This document shows positions 1-5,125 of a DNA stretch of 6,990 bases, in pieces (the first letter of the stretch is position 1; each line of letters begins with the position of its first letter). The DNA is from CAZUSO01 sp964622775 (GTDB lineage: Bacteria; Bacteroidota; Bacteroidia; Chitinophagales; Chitinophagaceae). The translations under genes and the position numbers were made by a program. The notes beneath the pieces were generated by a model, which saw nothing but the letters and a program-made list of their open reading frames with translations, was not told the origin of the DNA and did not search any database. The stretch lies in the NCBI GenBank assembly GCA_964622775.1, contig CAZUSO010000100.1, forward strand, positions 1 through 6,990. The letters are read 5' to 3'.

Positions 1-31
1 AGACGCTATCGCTGAATATCAATACCTTATA

Positions 32-227
32 TTAAAATAGTGTCAAACTTGAGAGTTCCGTATCGTCAATAATCAAAAATCGGTCGTGAGCATCGGAAAA
101 AATCTCAATTTCAATGAGTATACTGGCTGTTGTACCGTTGTATATCCAGCCGTAACTGATTGCTGATGCTTTTAGTATAGATAGTTGCAGTTATATTAGC
201 ATTCCTCTTTCTCAATAAGGTCAGCAC
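32..227 (-). pseudogene. C-terminal remnant of an ORF6N-associated (phage antirepressor-like) protein, frameshifted
   Basis: This relic is read on the minus strand. A first frame (227 to about 115) gives VLTLLRKRNANITATIYTKS followed by NQLRLDIQRYNSQY. A second frame then continues with IEIEIFSDAHDRFLIIDDTE and stops at 32-34. From memory, the pattern (VLTLL, ATIYTK, QL.LD...N.QY, IEI, HDRFLIID) matches the C-terminal region attached to many ORF6N-domain proteins of Bacteroidota, where a GASLKDLGKKWFAF-like tail normally follows HDRFLIID. That tail and the whole N-terminal ORF6N domain are missing here. One frameshift lies near 111-125, and similarity ends near base 53. The upstream boundary abuts the rteC relic without any spacer, so one open frame (311 to 111) crosses the joint. 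The open frame therefore does not represent a real protein. The family assignment is from recall and needs a profile search. Confidence 0.62.
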
Positions 228-744
228 CGGATCGGTTCGTCCGGATCGGTAATACCTGCAAAAATCAGAATTGCAGATATGCTCGATATATTCCCGTTTC
301 AGATTTGCCAATTGGCCGGAAAATAACTGTAATACATTTTACCGTTACTGACGGGACAAGTGGTTTCAATACGATAAATCTTATTATAGTAGATTAATTT
401 ACCCAGGATTTGGGGCTTTATGGTACGAAAGAAATGTATTTCTTCCGAATCGTTTTTAAAACCGTCTTCAACAATAAGCTTCTTAACTGAAAATAACGGG
501 TCTTGGGGATACAGGGTCATTTCATCGATTCATCAATCAAACCCCTGCTTTGCGATGAAATCTTGTCCTCCTTGTTGTGTATCTCTAAGATAATGTTTTG
601 TAGAGATTTTTCATAGCCGATGATTTTGCAGGGGGAAAAGCCAAACTTCAAAGTCAATTTCCCCCCAATTAAATCACAAACTTTATTATTATAAATGACA
701 AGTTCCACCCAAGTTGGGGGGAAGATTTTTTGAACCGACAACAT
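228..744 (-). pseudogene. rteC: Degenerate rteC (conjugative-transposon excision regulator) remnant
   Basis: RteC is the regulator that, in CTnDOT-type Bacteroides conjugative transposons, links the RteA/RteB two-component system to excision genes. The relic is spread over three minus-strand frames. Frame one (744-517) ends in YEKSLQNIILEIHNKEDKIS and its continuation. Frame two (520-299) contains EDGFKNDSEEIHFFRTIKPQ, then GKLIYYNKIYRIET and CPV. Frame three (from about 311) contains LANLKREYIEHI and CRYYRSGRTD. These fit the RteC signatures EEIHFFK.IKPQF, SKLIYYNKVY.IE..RP and FY.YYRSG in the right order and at sensible spacing. Each frame change needs one restored base (near 520 and near 320, the latter in a T run). 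The usual tail after YYRSG, with LDEKYF and RGK, is gone and replaced by the neighbouring relic. The N-terminal part (744 to about 620) has no recognisable RteC similarity. Not functional as it stands. Confidence 0.68.
659..723. repeat. 10-bp perfect inverted repeat, 65-bp unit
   Basis: TTCCCCCCAA (659-668) and TTGGGGGGAA (714-723) are perfect inverse complements separated by 45 bases. C6 and G6 runs stand out in otherwise AT-rich DNA. The unit lies at the 5' end of the rteC relic, in the part without RteC similarity. It could be a stem-loop or a very small insertion with terminal inverted repeats. No clear target-site duplication is visible at its edges. Confidence 0.5.
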
Positions 745-809
745 CCGTAAAATTGAATGAACAGGACAAAAATAGTATGAGAATACAGGAACGCCTCGAC
801 TGTTTTTTG

Positions 810-817
810 TATTTTTG
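810..817 (+). promoter_or_regulatory. Possible Bacteroidota -7 box upstream of a short ORF
   Basis: TATTTTTG fits TAnnTTTG. No convincing TTTG lies 19-21 bases upstream, so this is weak. Directly after it is GCTACGTAGTTAC (817-829). Its GTAGTTA half is shared with the ArsR-type operator at 960-975, so the same repressor might act here. Confidence 0.3.
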
Positions 818-846
818 CTACGTAGTTACAAGGAAAATAAAAGAGA

Positions 847-918
847 ATGAATGCAACAAGCACCATTACTAAATCGTTACCTCCGGCAATCCAACGCCTT
901 ATAAGCTATTCATTGTAA
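847..918 (+). CDS. Possible 23-residue peptide or truncated gene start
   Basis: ATG at 847 opens a 23-residue frame (MNATSTITKSLPPAIQRLIS, then YSL) ending in TAA at 916-918. A candidate -7 box lies about 30 bases upstream, giving a short leader typical of the phylum. I do not recognise the peptide. It may be the surviving 5' end of a deleted gene, a real small protein, or chance. It lies on the same strand as the ArsR operon and 83 bases before its start. Confidence 0.22.
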   Translation: MNATSTITKSLPPAIQRLISYSL

Positions 919-954
919 GAAATTTAGCAATTATCGAACTTTTTTGATAAAATA

Positions 955-986
955 TTTGCGTAGTTATATAGCTACACATATATTTG
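955..986 (+). promoter_or_regulatory. Promoter of the arsR operon (Bacteroidota type)
   Basis: TTTG at 955-958 and TATATTTG at 979-986 are separated by 20 bases. This agrees with the Bacteroidota consensus TTTG, 19-21 bases, TAnnTTTG. Transcription should begin about 6-8 bases downstream, near 992-994, giving a leader of only about 10 bases before the ATG at 1002. The 16-bp operator palindrome fills the spacer. Confidence 0.72.
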
Positions 987-1001
987 TACCCAAATAGCTA
1001 C
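960..1001. promoter_or_regulatory. Probable ArsR-family operator: palindrome plus a third half-site
   Basis: GTAGTTATATAGCTAC (960-975) is a 16-bp inverted repeat with one mismatch between arms (GTAGTTAT against GTAGCTAT). The right arm recurs exactly as ATAGCTAC at 994-1001, in direct orientation 26 bases on. The palindrome sits between the two promoter elements, and the extra half-site covers the predicted transcription start up to the start codon. A dimer bound there would block RNA polymerase. The encoded winged-helix repressor just downstream is the obvious ligand, as ArsR proteins usually control their own operon. Binding itself is inferred. Confidence 0.6.
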
Positions 1002-1331
1002 ATGATGAATTTAAGACGCGACGTATTCCAGGCCATTGCCGATCCGACCAGAAGGGCTATCCTGATGCTGGTGGCTACGCAATCTATGACGGCAGGGGCC
1101 ATAGCCGCAAACTTTAACACCGCCAGGCCGACGGTTTCCAAACATCTGCAGATCCTCACCGAATGCCAGTTACTCGAACAGGAGCAGAACGGCAGGGAAA
1201 TCTATTACCACCTCAACGTAAAACAAATGAAGGCAATAGCTGACTTTATTGAGCCTTTCCGAAAATTATGGGAAGACCGGTTTGATAAATTAGAAGCGGT
1301 AATGAAGCAATATAAATCAAAAAAACAATAG
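1002..1331 (+). CDS. ArsR/SmtB-family winged-helix transcriptional repressor
   Basis: A cytoplasmic DNA-binding repressor of 109 residues, the usual family size. The N-terminal VFQAIADPTRRAILMLV is the classic ArsR opening (helix 1-2). AGAIAANFNTARPTVSKHLQ (about residues 32-51) is the helix-turn-helix with its S-K-H-L recognition helix. GREIYYHLN is the beta-wing, and a basic, helical tail follows. Metal-site cysteine pairs (such as CVC) are absent; the only cysteine is in TECQLL. It thus resembles the metal-independent ArsR proteins that sit beside SRPBCC/AHSA1 genes rather than ArsR or CadC sensors. ATG 1002 (or 1005, the next codon) was chosen. A longer frame starting at TTG 984 would lie inside the -7 box and is rejected. 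The AHSA1 gene starts 3 bases after the stop, so the two are co-transcribed. The inducing signal is unknown. Confidence 0.93.
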   Translation: MMNLRRDVFQAIADPTRRAILMLVATQSMTAGAIAANFNTARPTVSKHLQILTECQLLEQEQNGREIYYHLNVKQMKAIADFIEPFRKLWEDRFDKLEAVMKQYKSKKQ

Positions 1332-1334
1332 AAT

Positions 1335-1805
1335 ATGGAACTGAAGACACAGGTATATGCTGAAGACGGCAAACAGGAATTAAGGATCACGCGGGAATTT
1401 GACCTGCCGGCAGGCTTACTTTTTAAAGCCTATACAGCGCCTGAAATCGTGGAACAATGGATGGGTACCAAAGTGCTGAAGCTGGACAATAAAACTCATG
1501 GCAGTTATCAGTTTGAGACTACCGATCCGAAAGGGAACAGGCACCGTTTCCATGGAACCATCCACGAGTTCAGCCCCAACCAAAAAATCACCCGGACGTT
1601 TGAGATGGAGCAAACGGCCTTTCCGGTACAACTGGAATTCCTGGAATTTGAACAGCTTACCGCAGATACCAGCAGGCTCACGATGCATATCATCTATAAG
1701 TCGGTTGCCGATCGCGACAATATGCTGAAGCTTCCTTTTGCTCAGGGAATCAACTGGGCACATAACCGCTTGCAGGAGATTGTAAGCAAGCTGAATAAAA
1801 CATAA
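1335..1805 (+). CDS. SRPBCC/AHSA1-domain protein
   Basis: A soluble 156-residue protein with one START-like SRPBCC fold of the AHSA1 (activator of Hsp90 ATPase homologue 1-like) type. Supporting sequence: the opening strand LRITREFDLPAGLLFKAYT, then PEIVEQWMG (about residues 36-44), GSYQFETTDPKGN, the strand pair FHGTIHEFSPNQKITRTFEM, and the long C-terminal helix with INWAHNRLQEIVSKL. The fold makes a hydrophobic cavity, but substrates of this subfamily are mostly unknown. Length is normal and no defect is seen. It begins 3 bases after the arsR stop. An ArsR repressor followed by an AHSA1 gene is a very common pair in Bacteroidota and Actinobacteria, so it is presumably de-repressed together with the rest of the operon. 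Product activity should not be assumed. Confidence 0.92.
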   Translation: MELKTQVYAEDGKQELRITREFDLPAGLLFKAYTAPEIVEQWMGTKVLKLDNKTHGSYQFETTDPKGNRHRFHGTIHEFSPNQKITRTFEMEQTAFPVQLEFLEFEQLTADTSRLTMHIIYKSVADRDNMLKLPFAQGINWAHNRLQEIVSKLNKT

Positions 1806-1885
1806 TGAACCCGGAATGTTGGCAGATAATCACGCAAAATCTGCATATTCCACCATTATGGCTATATATAAGGTCTGTCATGTAA
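1805..1885 (+). CDS. Possible 26-residue coupled small ORF or gene remnant
   Basis: The AHSA1 stop codon shares one base with an ATG (TAATG at 1803-1807). This opens a 26-residue frame beginning MNPECWQIITQNLHIPPLWL and ending at TAA 1883-1885. It fills most of the unusually long 98-base gap in an otherwise tight operon. Its first four residues, MNPE, equal those of the YdeI-like protein encoded at 2304. It could be a translationally coupled peptide, the stub of a decayed gene copy, or chance. No family is recognised. Confidence 0.25.
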   Translation: MNPECWQIITQNLHIPPLWLYIRSVM

Positions 1886-1903
1886 AACAACACAATTTTT
1901 TAG

Positions 1904-2293
1904 ATGAAAAAGCAGCAAAAAATCATTTATTGGGTTTCCACGGTATGGCTCGCCTTAGGCATGCTCTCTACGGGAGCCATGCAGCTGTTCAAAGAAGAAG
2001 CGGGAACCGGGGGCGTCACGAGCATGCTCCATCTGGGTTATCCGGTTTATGTGCTCCCCCTGCTGGGCATCTGGAAAATCCTGGGTGTGGCAGCGGTGCT
2101 TATCCCTAAATTTGCTTTGCTCAAGGAATGGGCTTACGCCGGATTTTTCTTTGTGATGACCGGGGCTTTGTATTCCCATATTGCGTCGGGCGATGCGTTG
2201 AAGGAAATATTTCCTTCCCTGCTATTGACTGTTTTGACGGTGATATCCTGGTATTCCAGGCCTGCCGGAAGAAGAATTATTTCCGTAAATTAA
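1904..2293 (+). CDS. DoxX-like family membrane protein
   Basis: A 129-residue inner-membrane protein with four predicted hydrophobic helices: about residues 7-26 (IIYWVSTVWLALGMLSTGAM), 48-68 (YVLPLLGIWKILGVAAVLIP), 75-93 (YAGFFFVMTGALYSHI) and 100-118 (IFPSLLLTVLTVISWYS). The G-M--T-G----F pattern in helix 1, the LGIWKILG...LIP helix, the E-W-Y-AG-FF----A--SH motif and the size are typical of the small DoxX/DoxX-like proteins of Bacteroidota. Biochemical function is not settled; related proteins have been linked to redox or quinone metabolism and stress. ATG 1904 was chosen because it starts just before the first helix with the basic MKKQQK end. An overlapping frame (1816-2109) is a shadow. 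It is the third main gene of the operon, 98 bases after the AHSA1 gene and 10 bases before the next. Confidence 0.9.
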   Translation: MKKQQKIIYWVSTVWLALGMLSTGAMQLFKEEAGTGGVTSMLHLGYPVYVLPLLGIWKILGVAAVLIPKFALLKEWAYAGFFFVMTGALYSHIASGDALKEIFPSLLLTVLTVISWYSRPAGRRIISVN

Positions 2294-2303
2294 ACCACAA
2301 AGC

Positions 2304-2882
2304 ATGAATCCTGAAGTTGATTTTTATTTCCATAAAGCCAAAAAATGGCAGCAGGAACCAGGGCAGTTAAGAATGCTGGCGCTCGACTGCGGGCTAACCG
2401 AAACGCTGAAATGGGGTGTTCCCTGTTATACCTTTCAGGGAAGCAATATCGTATTGATACATACTTTTAAGACATACTGCGCACTGTTGTTTCACAAAGG
2501 CGCCCTGCTGAAGGATCCCGAAGGAATTTTAATACAGCAAACTGCGCAGGTGCAGTCGGCGCGGCAGATCCGGTTCTCCGGCATTGCCGAAATTGTATCC
2601 AGCGAGCCCCTTTTAAAAGCCTGTATCTTTGAAGCTGTTGAGGTGGAAAAAGCCGGTCTGAAAGTAAAGCATAAGCAAACATCGGATTATACGATCCCGG
2701 AAGAATTTGCAGATCGGTTAGCATGCAATCCGGCGCTAAAAACGGCCTTTTATGCCTTAACGCCGGGGCGGCAAAGGGCTTACCTGCTTTATTTCACACA
2801 ACCCGTGCAATCCGTAACCCGGACTGCTCGGGTTGATAAATCCATACCAAAAATTCTTGCCGGAAAGGGCCTGAATGACTGA
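2304..2882 (+). CDS. YdeI/OmdA family protein (DUF1801-like N-terminus)
   Basis: A soluble 192-residue protein. The N-terminal half (residues 1-110) has the DUF1801-like pattern: MNPEVDFYFHKAKKWQ, LRMLALDCGLTETLKWGVPC, YTFQGSNIVLIHTFKTYCAL, LFHKGALLKDPEGIL and QSARQIRF. The C-terminal half (about 128-190) has the bacteriocin-protection/YdeI motif IPEEFADRLACNPALKTAFY, then LTPGRQRAYLLYF and a basic tail TRTARVDKSIPKILAGKGLND. In E. coli and Salmonella YdeI is linked to antimicrobial-peptide resistance, but most members, this one included, have no known activity. Length is normal for the family. It starts 10 bases after the DoxX stop and is the last gene of the operon. No T-rich hairpin terminator is obvious behind it. 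Confidence 0.9.
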   Translation: MNPEVDFYFHKAKKWQQEPGQLRMLALDCGLTETLKWGVPCYTFQGSNIVLIHTFKTYCALLFHKGALLKDPEGILIQQTAQVQSARQIRFSGIAEIVSSEPLLKACIFEAVEVEKAGLKVKHKQTSDYTIPEEFADRLACNPALKTAFYALTPGRQRAYLLYFTQPVQSVTRTARVDKSIPKILAGKGLND

Positions 2883-2945
2883 TACGTTATACCATACCTT
2901 CCCGTGAAAGTTGCAAATGCATATAAAAAGGGATTAAAAACATAG

Positions 2946-3155
2946 ATTCAGTTATCCTTTAATAATATAAATATCTCAGTCAACGATACCCGTTATTTTC
3001 TACAAATCGATAGCACATTAACAGCTTCAAATTTTATTGGAAAGACAAATGAGTATCAATTTACAACGAACAGTTCCAATGTATTTCCCTGCTTTACAAA
3101 ACAATATGATCCGCCAAATACTGCTTTACCGTCCTATGGCGGCATTGTCAATTAG
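2946..3155 (+). pseudogene. Possible coding relic, unrecognised (plus strand)
   Basis: After an in-frame TAG at 2943-2945, a frame stays open for 69 codons and ends at TAG 3153-3155. It has no start codon. The translation looks protein-like: SFNNINISVNDTRYFLQIDS, then TASNFIGKTNEYQFTTNSSN, then FTKQYDPPNTALPSYGGIVN. The Thr/Asn/Ser-rich composition resembles surface or lipoprotein domains of Bacteroidota, but I do not recognise a family. It may be a 3' fragment of a deleted gene. Chance cannot be excluded, as the DNA is short. Its stop overlaps that of another open stretch on the opposite strand. Confidence 0.28.
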
Positions 3156-3306
3156 TACCTTTCCATTTTCCACTCATAGTGCATAACGGGTGCAATAGTT
3201 AAGATACTATCAGCGCTTATGGAATTTTAGTATCGTCAGAGATATTGAGGCAACGACACAATGGCGCAAATGATGGATCCGCATACGCATTGAGCAATCG
3301 GATAAC
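3152..3306 (-). pseudogene. Possible coding relic, unrecognised (minus strand)
   Basis: On the minus strand just behind the DUF1275 gene, one frame reads VIRLLNAYADPSFAPLCRCL and NISDDTKIP, then stops (3217-3219). A second frame beginning a few bases before that stop reads SISADSILTIAPVMHYEWKM, then ERY, and stops at 3152-3154. Joined by a frameshift, they look like the C-terminal end of a degraded protein. No start codon or family is recognised. A 7-bp inverted repeat, GATACTA (3203-3209) and TAGTATC (3228-3234), lies across the frame change. Confidence 0.25.
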
Positions 3307-3307
3307 C

Positions 3308-4048
3308 TTAAAATGTCGCTTCACGCCCGTTTTTGAGTTTTCGGCTCAGTAGTATAATTCTCAGTTTTACATTATCGTAAATTAAGCCAAGTATCAAGGT
3401 AACAGCGGCAAAAAACAAGGCGCGTAGTTGGAACCCGGAATATAAAATGCCCCCGATAATTCCGCCTATAAAAAAGGAGCATATAATGGCGAAACGCAAT
3501 TTTATGGAGGATTGTAATTTATACCGCTGAGCTTTGGCTTTGTAAAAAAACAATTGTGACAGCTCTATTCCTAAATCTGTGAATAGCCCGGTGAGGTGGG
3601 TGGTGCGCACGGTGGCACGGGAAATGCTGGTAACCAGGGAATTTTGCAGCCCCATAGCAAACAGCAGACTACATGCAATAGTATTGGGATTATTCACCAT
3701 CAAAGCTTTTCCCCAGATACCGATAATTATCAGCATTAAGCATTCCATTAATGCCGGAAATACATAAATATAATGGTCGTTTTTTTGTGATATAGATTCG
3801 ATAACAAAGCTGGAAACAAAAGAGCCTAAGAAAAAGAAAAAGATATACAGAAAATAAACGAAGCCTTGCCAAAGATTAAGTTTGAAAATTTCATCCACAA
3901 AAAAAGCAAAGTGTCCGGTAACATTGGTGGTTAATCGTTGCACGGCAAAAAACCCGACAACATTGACCATCCCTGCTACAAAGGAGAGTAGCGAAGCAAT
4001 CCTGAGATTATGGCTTAAAGTCCTCGTCTTACCCCTGTGTCTGAACAT
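3308..4048 (-). CDS. YoaK family (DUF1275) membrane protein
   Basis: A 246-residue inner-membrane protein of the YoaK/DUF1275 family, whose substrate or role is unknown (often annotated as a putative transporter-like protein). The family hallmarks are present as two related motifs: VNVVGFFAVQRLTTNVTGHF (about residues 28-47) and GLQNSLVTSISRATVRTTHL with TGLFTDLGIEL following. Hydrophobic helices fall near 16-36, 62-83 (FVYFLYIFFFFLGSFVSSFV), 93-113, 120-136, 187-206 (FAIICSFFIGGIIGGILYSG) and 208-226. The N-terminus is basic (MFRHRGKTR) and the C-terminus (KLRIILLSRKLKNGREATF) is basic and cytoplasmic-looking. Size is normal for the family and no damage is visible. It stands alone: the convergent operon lies 425 bases away and the restriction locus starts 583 bases upstream on the same strand. 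The ATG at 4048 has a candidate promoter about 100 bases upstream. Confidence 0.92.
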   Translation of the reverse strand: MFRHRGKTRTLSHNLRIASLLSFVAGMVNVVGFFAVQRLTTNVTGHFAFFVDEIFKLNLWQGFVYFLYIFFFFLGSFVSSFVIESISQKNDHYIYVFPALMECLMLIIIGIWGKALMVNNPNTIACSLLFAMGLQNSLVTSISRATVRTTHLTGLFTDLGIELSQLFFYKAKAQRYKLQSSIKLRFAIICSFFIGGIIGGILYSGFQLRALFFAAVTLILGLIYDNVKLRIILLSRKLKNGREATF

Positions 4049-4145
4049 TATTTATTTTTTCTGCGTATGTGATTGCTTATTGAACGGTATAGGCCTGGTG
4101 TAATGCATCATCATACTACAGCAATTAACACAAAGTTCCGGGATG

Positions 4146-4153
4146 CAAAATTA
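4146..4153 (-). promoter_or_regulatory. Candidate -7 box for the DUF1275 gene
   Basis: On the minus strand TAATTTTG fits TAnnTTTG. The region 19-21 bases further upstream has only a TTTA-like match to the -33 element. If used, it would give a leader of about 90 bases before the ATG at 4048. It is the best candidate upstream of this gene but remains weak. Confidence 0.35.
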
Positions 4154-4197
4154 GTGCAAATATTCGTTAGAATTAAATGCGTTTAAGGCAGGATACC

Positions 4198-4212
4198 TCC
4201 CAAATTGTCGCA
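4198..4212. repeat. 15-bp direct repeat, copy 1
   Basis: TCCCAAATTGTCGCA occurs here and again at 6868-6882 in the same orientation, 2.67 kb apart. Both copies are preceded by a GGAT-containing stretch (GGATACC here, GGATCC there). The second copy lies next to REP-like sequence, so this may be part of a dispersed intergenic repeat. Alternatively the two copies mark the ends of the segment holding the restriction-modification genes. Confidence 0.55.
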
Positions 4213-4313
4213 TTAAAATTATATATGCAATCCCTCCGGGCTTCATCTGTAAAATTATTTTTAAACCTTAAAGACATTCAATTTGAAGCAATCTGAAAAT
4301 AAGTATATACAAT

Positions 4314-4345
4314 GAGATTACTTCACTTCGTTGCCAATGACAATC
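4314..4345. repeat. REP-like intergenic repeat fragment
   Basis: The segment runs GAGATTACTTCACTTCGTTG and then CCAATGACAATC. It closely resembles the widespread palindromic intergenic type with GAGATTGCTTC...CGCAATGAC. A related sequence in inverted orientation lies near 6885-6930 (minus strand CTTCACCCGCAATGACGATA). Such elements are usually dispersed in intergenic DNA and can be mobilised by RAYT transposases; none is encoded here. Confidence 0.45.
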
Positions 4346-4396
4346 TTTATAATGTATTAATAATCATACGCTTATTTCAACAAAAGAAATTCCAAG

Positions 4397-4616
4397 TTAT
4401 GCAGTAATCTGATTAGAATTTCTCCGCGTCATTAAAATCATTTCGCTGTGCCACATGATTTCAATTTCGGTCGTGATGCCATATTTTTTGTCATACATAC
4501 AACCTCGCAGGCCGATAATTGGGGATGCACCCTGACAAGTTTGTTCTACCCCCCATCGGGGTTCCGTTAATCTCCACGATATTGGTGAAGTTTGCCGATA
4601 TCGTAGTATTCGGCAT
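4397..4616 (-). pseudogene. Possible two-frame coding relic downstream of the restriction locus
   Basis: Fifteen bases after the stop of the 162-residue gene, a minus-strand ATG (4616) opens a 41-residue frame beginning MPNTTISANFTNIVEINGTP and ending at 4491-4493. A second frame, with an ATG at 4498, gives MYDKKYGITTEIEIMWHSEM, then ILMTRRNSNQITA, ending at 4397-4399. That second frame is also open upstream as GASPIIGLRGC. One frameshift near 4520-4550 would join them into a single protein of about 70 residues. Residue use looks protein-like, but no family is recognised. It could be a decayed fourth gene of the restriction operon or an older relic. Confidence 0.3.
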
Positions 4617-4631
4617 TACCCATAAGGCATA

Positions 4632-5120
4632 TCAAAAGCCTAAAGGTTTCATTATTGCATCCAACGTGCTCCATTTTTTTCCATAACTAAATTTTGCAGC
4701 ATCCCTGGCTGGCATTTTTAAAATAAGAACCTGATGCATACCTAATCTTTTTACCCTTTTCTTCAAAATGGCAAACGCCTTATTTTCTTCTGCAATCATA
4801 CCGGCATAAATTACAGTGAGCCATTGTTCAATAATTATCTTATCACGCTCTTTATAGGTGCTGACAATATCATCAATCAAAACTAATATGGAAGAATTTA
4901 TTTCCTTTGTGGTTCGATTATAAATGGAAACAAAATCGTTATAAACTTTGTTCCCGGAATACTTAAGGGATATGTTATATAAATCACTAAAGCAGGTTTC
5001 ATCTAAAGGCGCATTTTTTGCTCCGTTACTTTCGACAACATAGACACACCAATCATCAAACTTTCCTGTGTCAAAGATAACCGCCCTGTCGCCTTTCAGT
5101 TTCTTTACAAGTTTTGCCAT
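4632..5120 (-). CDS. Restriction-modification-associated protein of unknown function (DUF7004-like)
   Basis: A soluble 162-residue protein without signal peptide or membrane helices. Conserved-looking blocks are GKFDDWCVY (residues 19-27), NKVYNDFVSIYN (57-68), EQWLTVIYAGMIAEENK (98-114), AILKKRVKRLGMHQVL (117-132) and a C-terminal KFSYGKKWSTLDAIM segment. From memory these match a small uncharacterised family (I believe the one called DUF7004) found beside Dam-type methylases in Bacteroidota and other phyla; the name is from recall. The gene begins 5 bases after the last codon of the broken endonuclease frame and is the third gene of the minus-strand series after the methyltransferase. It is fully intact although the endonuclease is not, which suggests it is still useful. 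A control, accessory or immunity-like role is possible but nothing in the sequence proves one. Confidence 0.72.
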   Translation of the reverse strand: MAKLVKKLKGDRAVIFDTGKFDDWCVYVVESNGAKNAPLDETCFSDLYNISLKYSGNKVYNDFVSIYNRTTKEINSSILVLIDDIVSTYKERDKIIIEQWLTVIYAGMIAEENKAFAILKKRVKRLGMHQVLILKMPARDAAKFSYGKKWSTLDAIMKPLGF

Positions 5121-5125
5121 GTTTA

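Noticed and set aside
61..68. TATCGTCA, also at 3231-3238 and 6910-6917
   Set aside because: The shared word is only 8 bases, the copies lie in different contexts (the first inside the coding relic HDRFLIIDD), and nothing beyond it is shared.
669..866. 65-residue hydrophobic minus-strand frame
   Set aside because: It runs through the candidate promoter and the inverted repeat and shows no domain. The hydrophobicity follows from T-rich DNA.
984..1001. Longer ArsR reading frame starting at TTG 984
   Set aside because: The TTG is part of the -7 box itself, upstream of the expected transcript start, and ArsR proteins normally begin at the residues encoded from 1002 or 1005.
1816..2109. 97-residue plus-strand frame overlapping the DoxX gene
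   Set aside because: It lacks any protein-like pattern past the first residues and overlaps a clear membrane-protein gene in another frame.
3203..3234. GATACTA/TAGTATC inverted repeat as a terminator of the DUF1275 gene
   Set aside because: It has a 7-bp AT-rich stem with an 18-base loop, lies 74 bases beyond the stop and has no T run after it on the minus strand.
4467..4476. TCGGTCGTGA repeated at 80-89
   Set aside because: Several 10-base matches are expected by chance in a window this size, and both copies fall in coding-like relics of different sequence.
4548..4604. Hairpins ACCCC/GGGGT (4548-4562) and ACGATAT/ATATCGT (4576-4604) as a terminator of the restriction operon
   Set aside because: Stems are short, loops long for the second, and no T run follows either on the minus strand.
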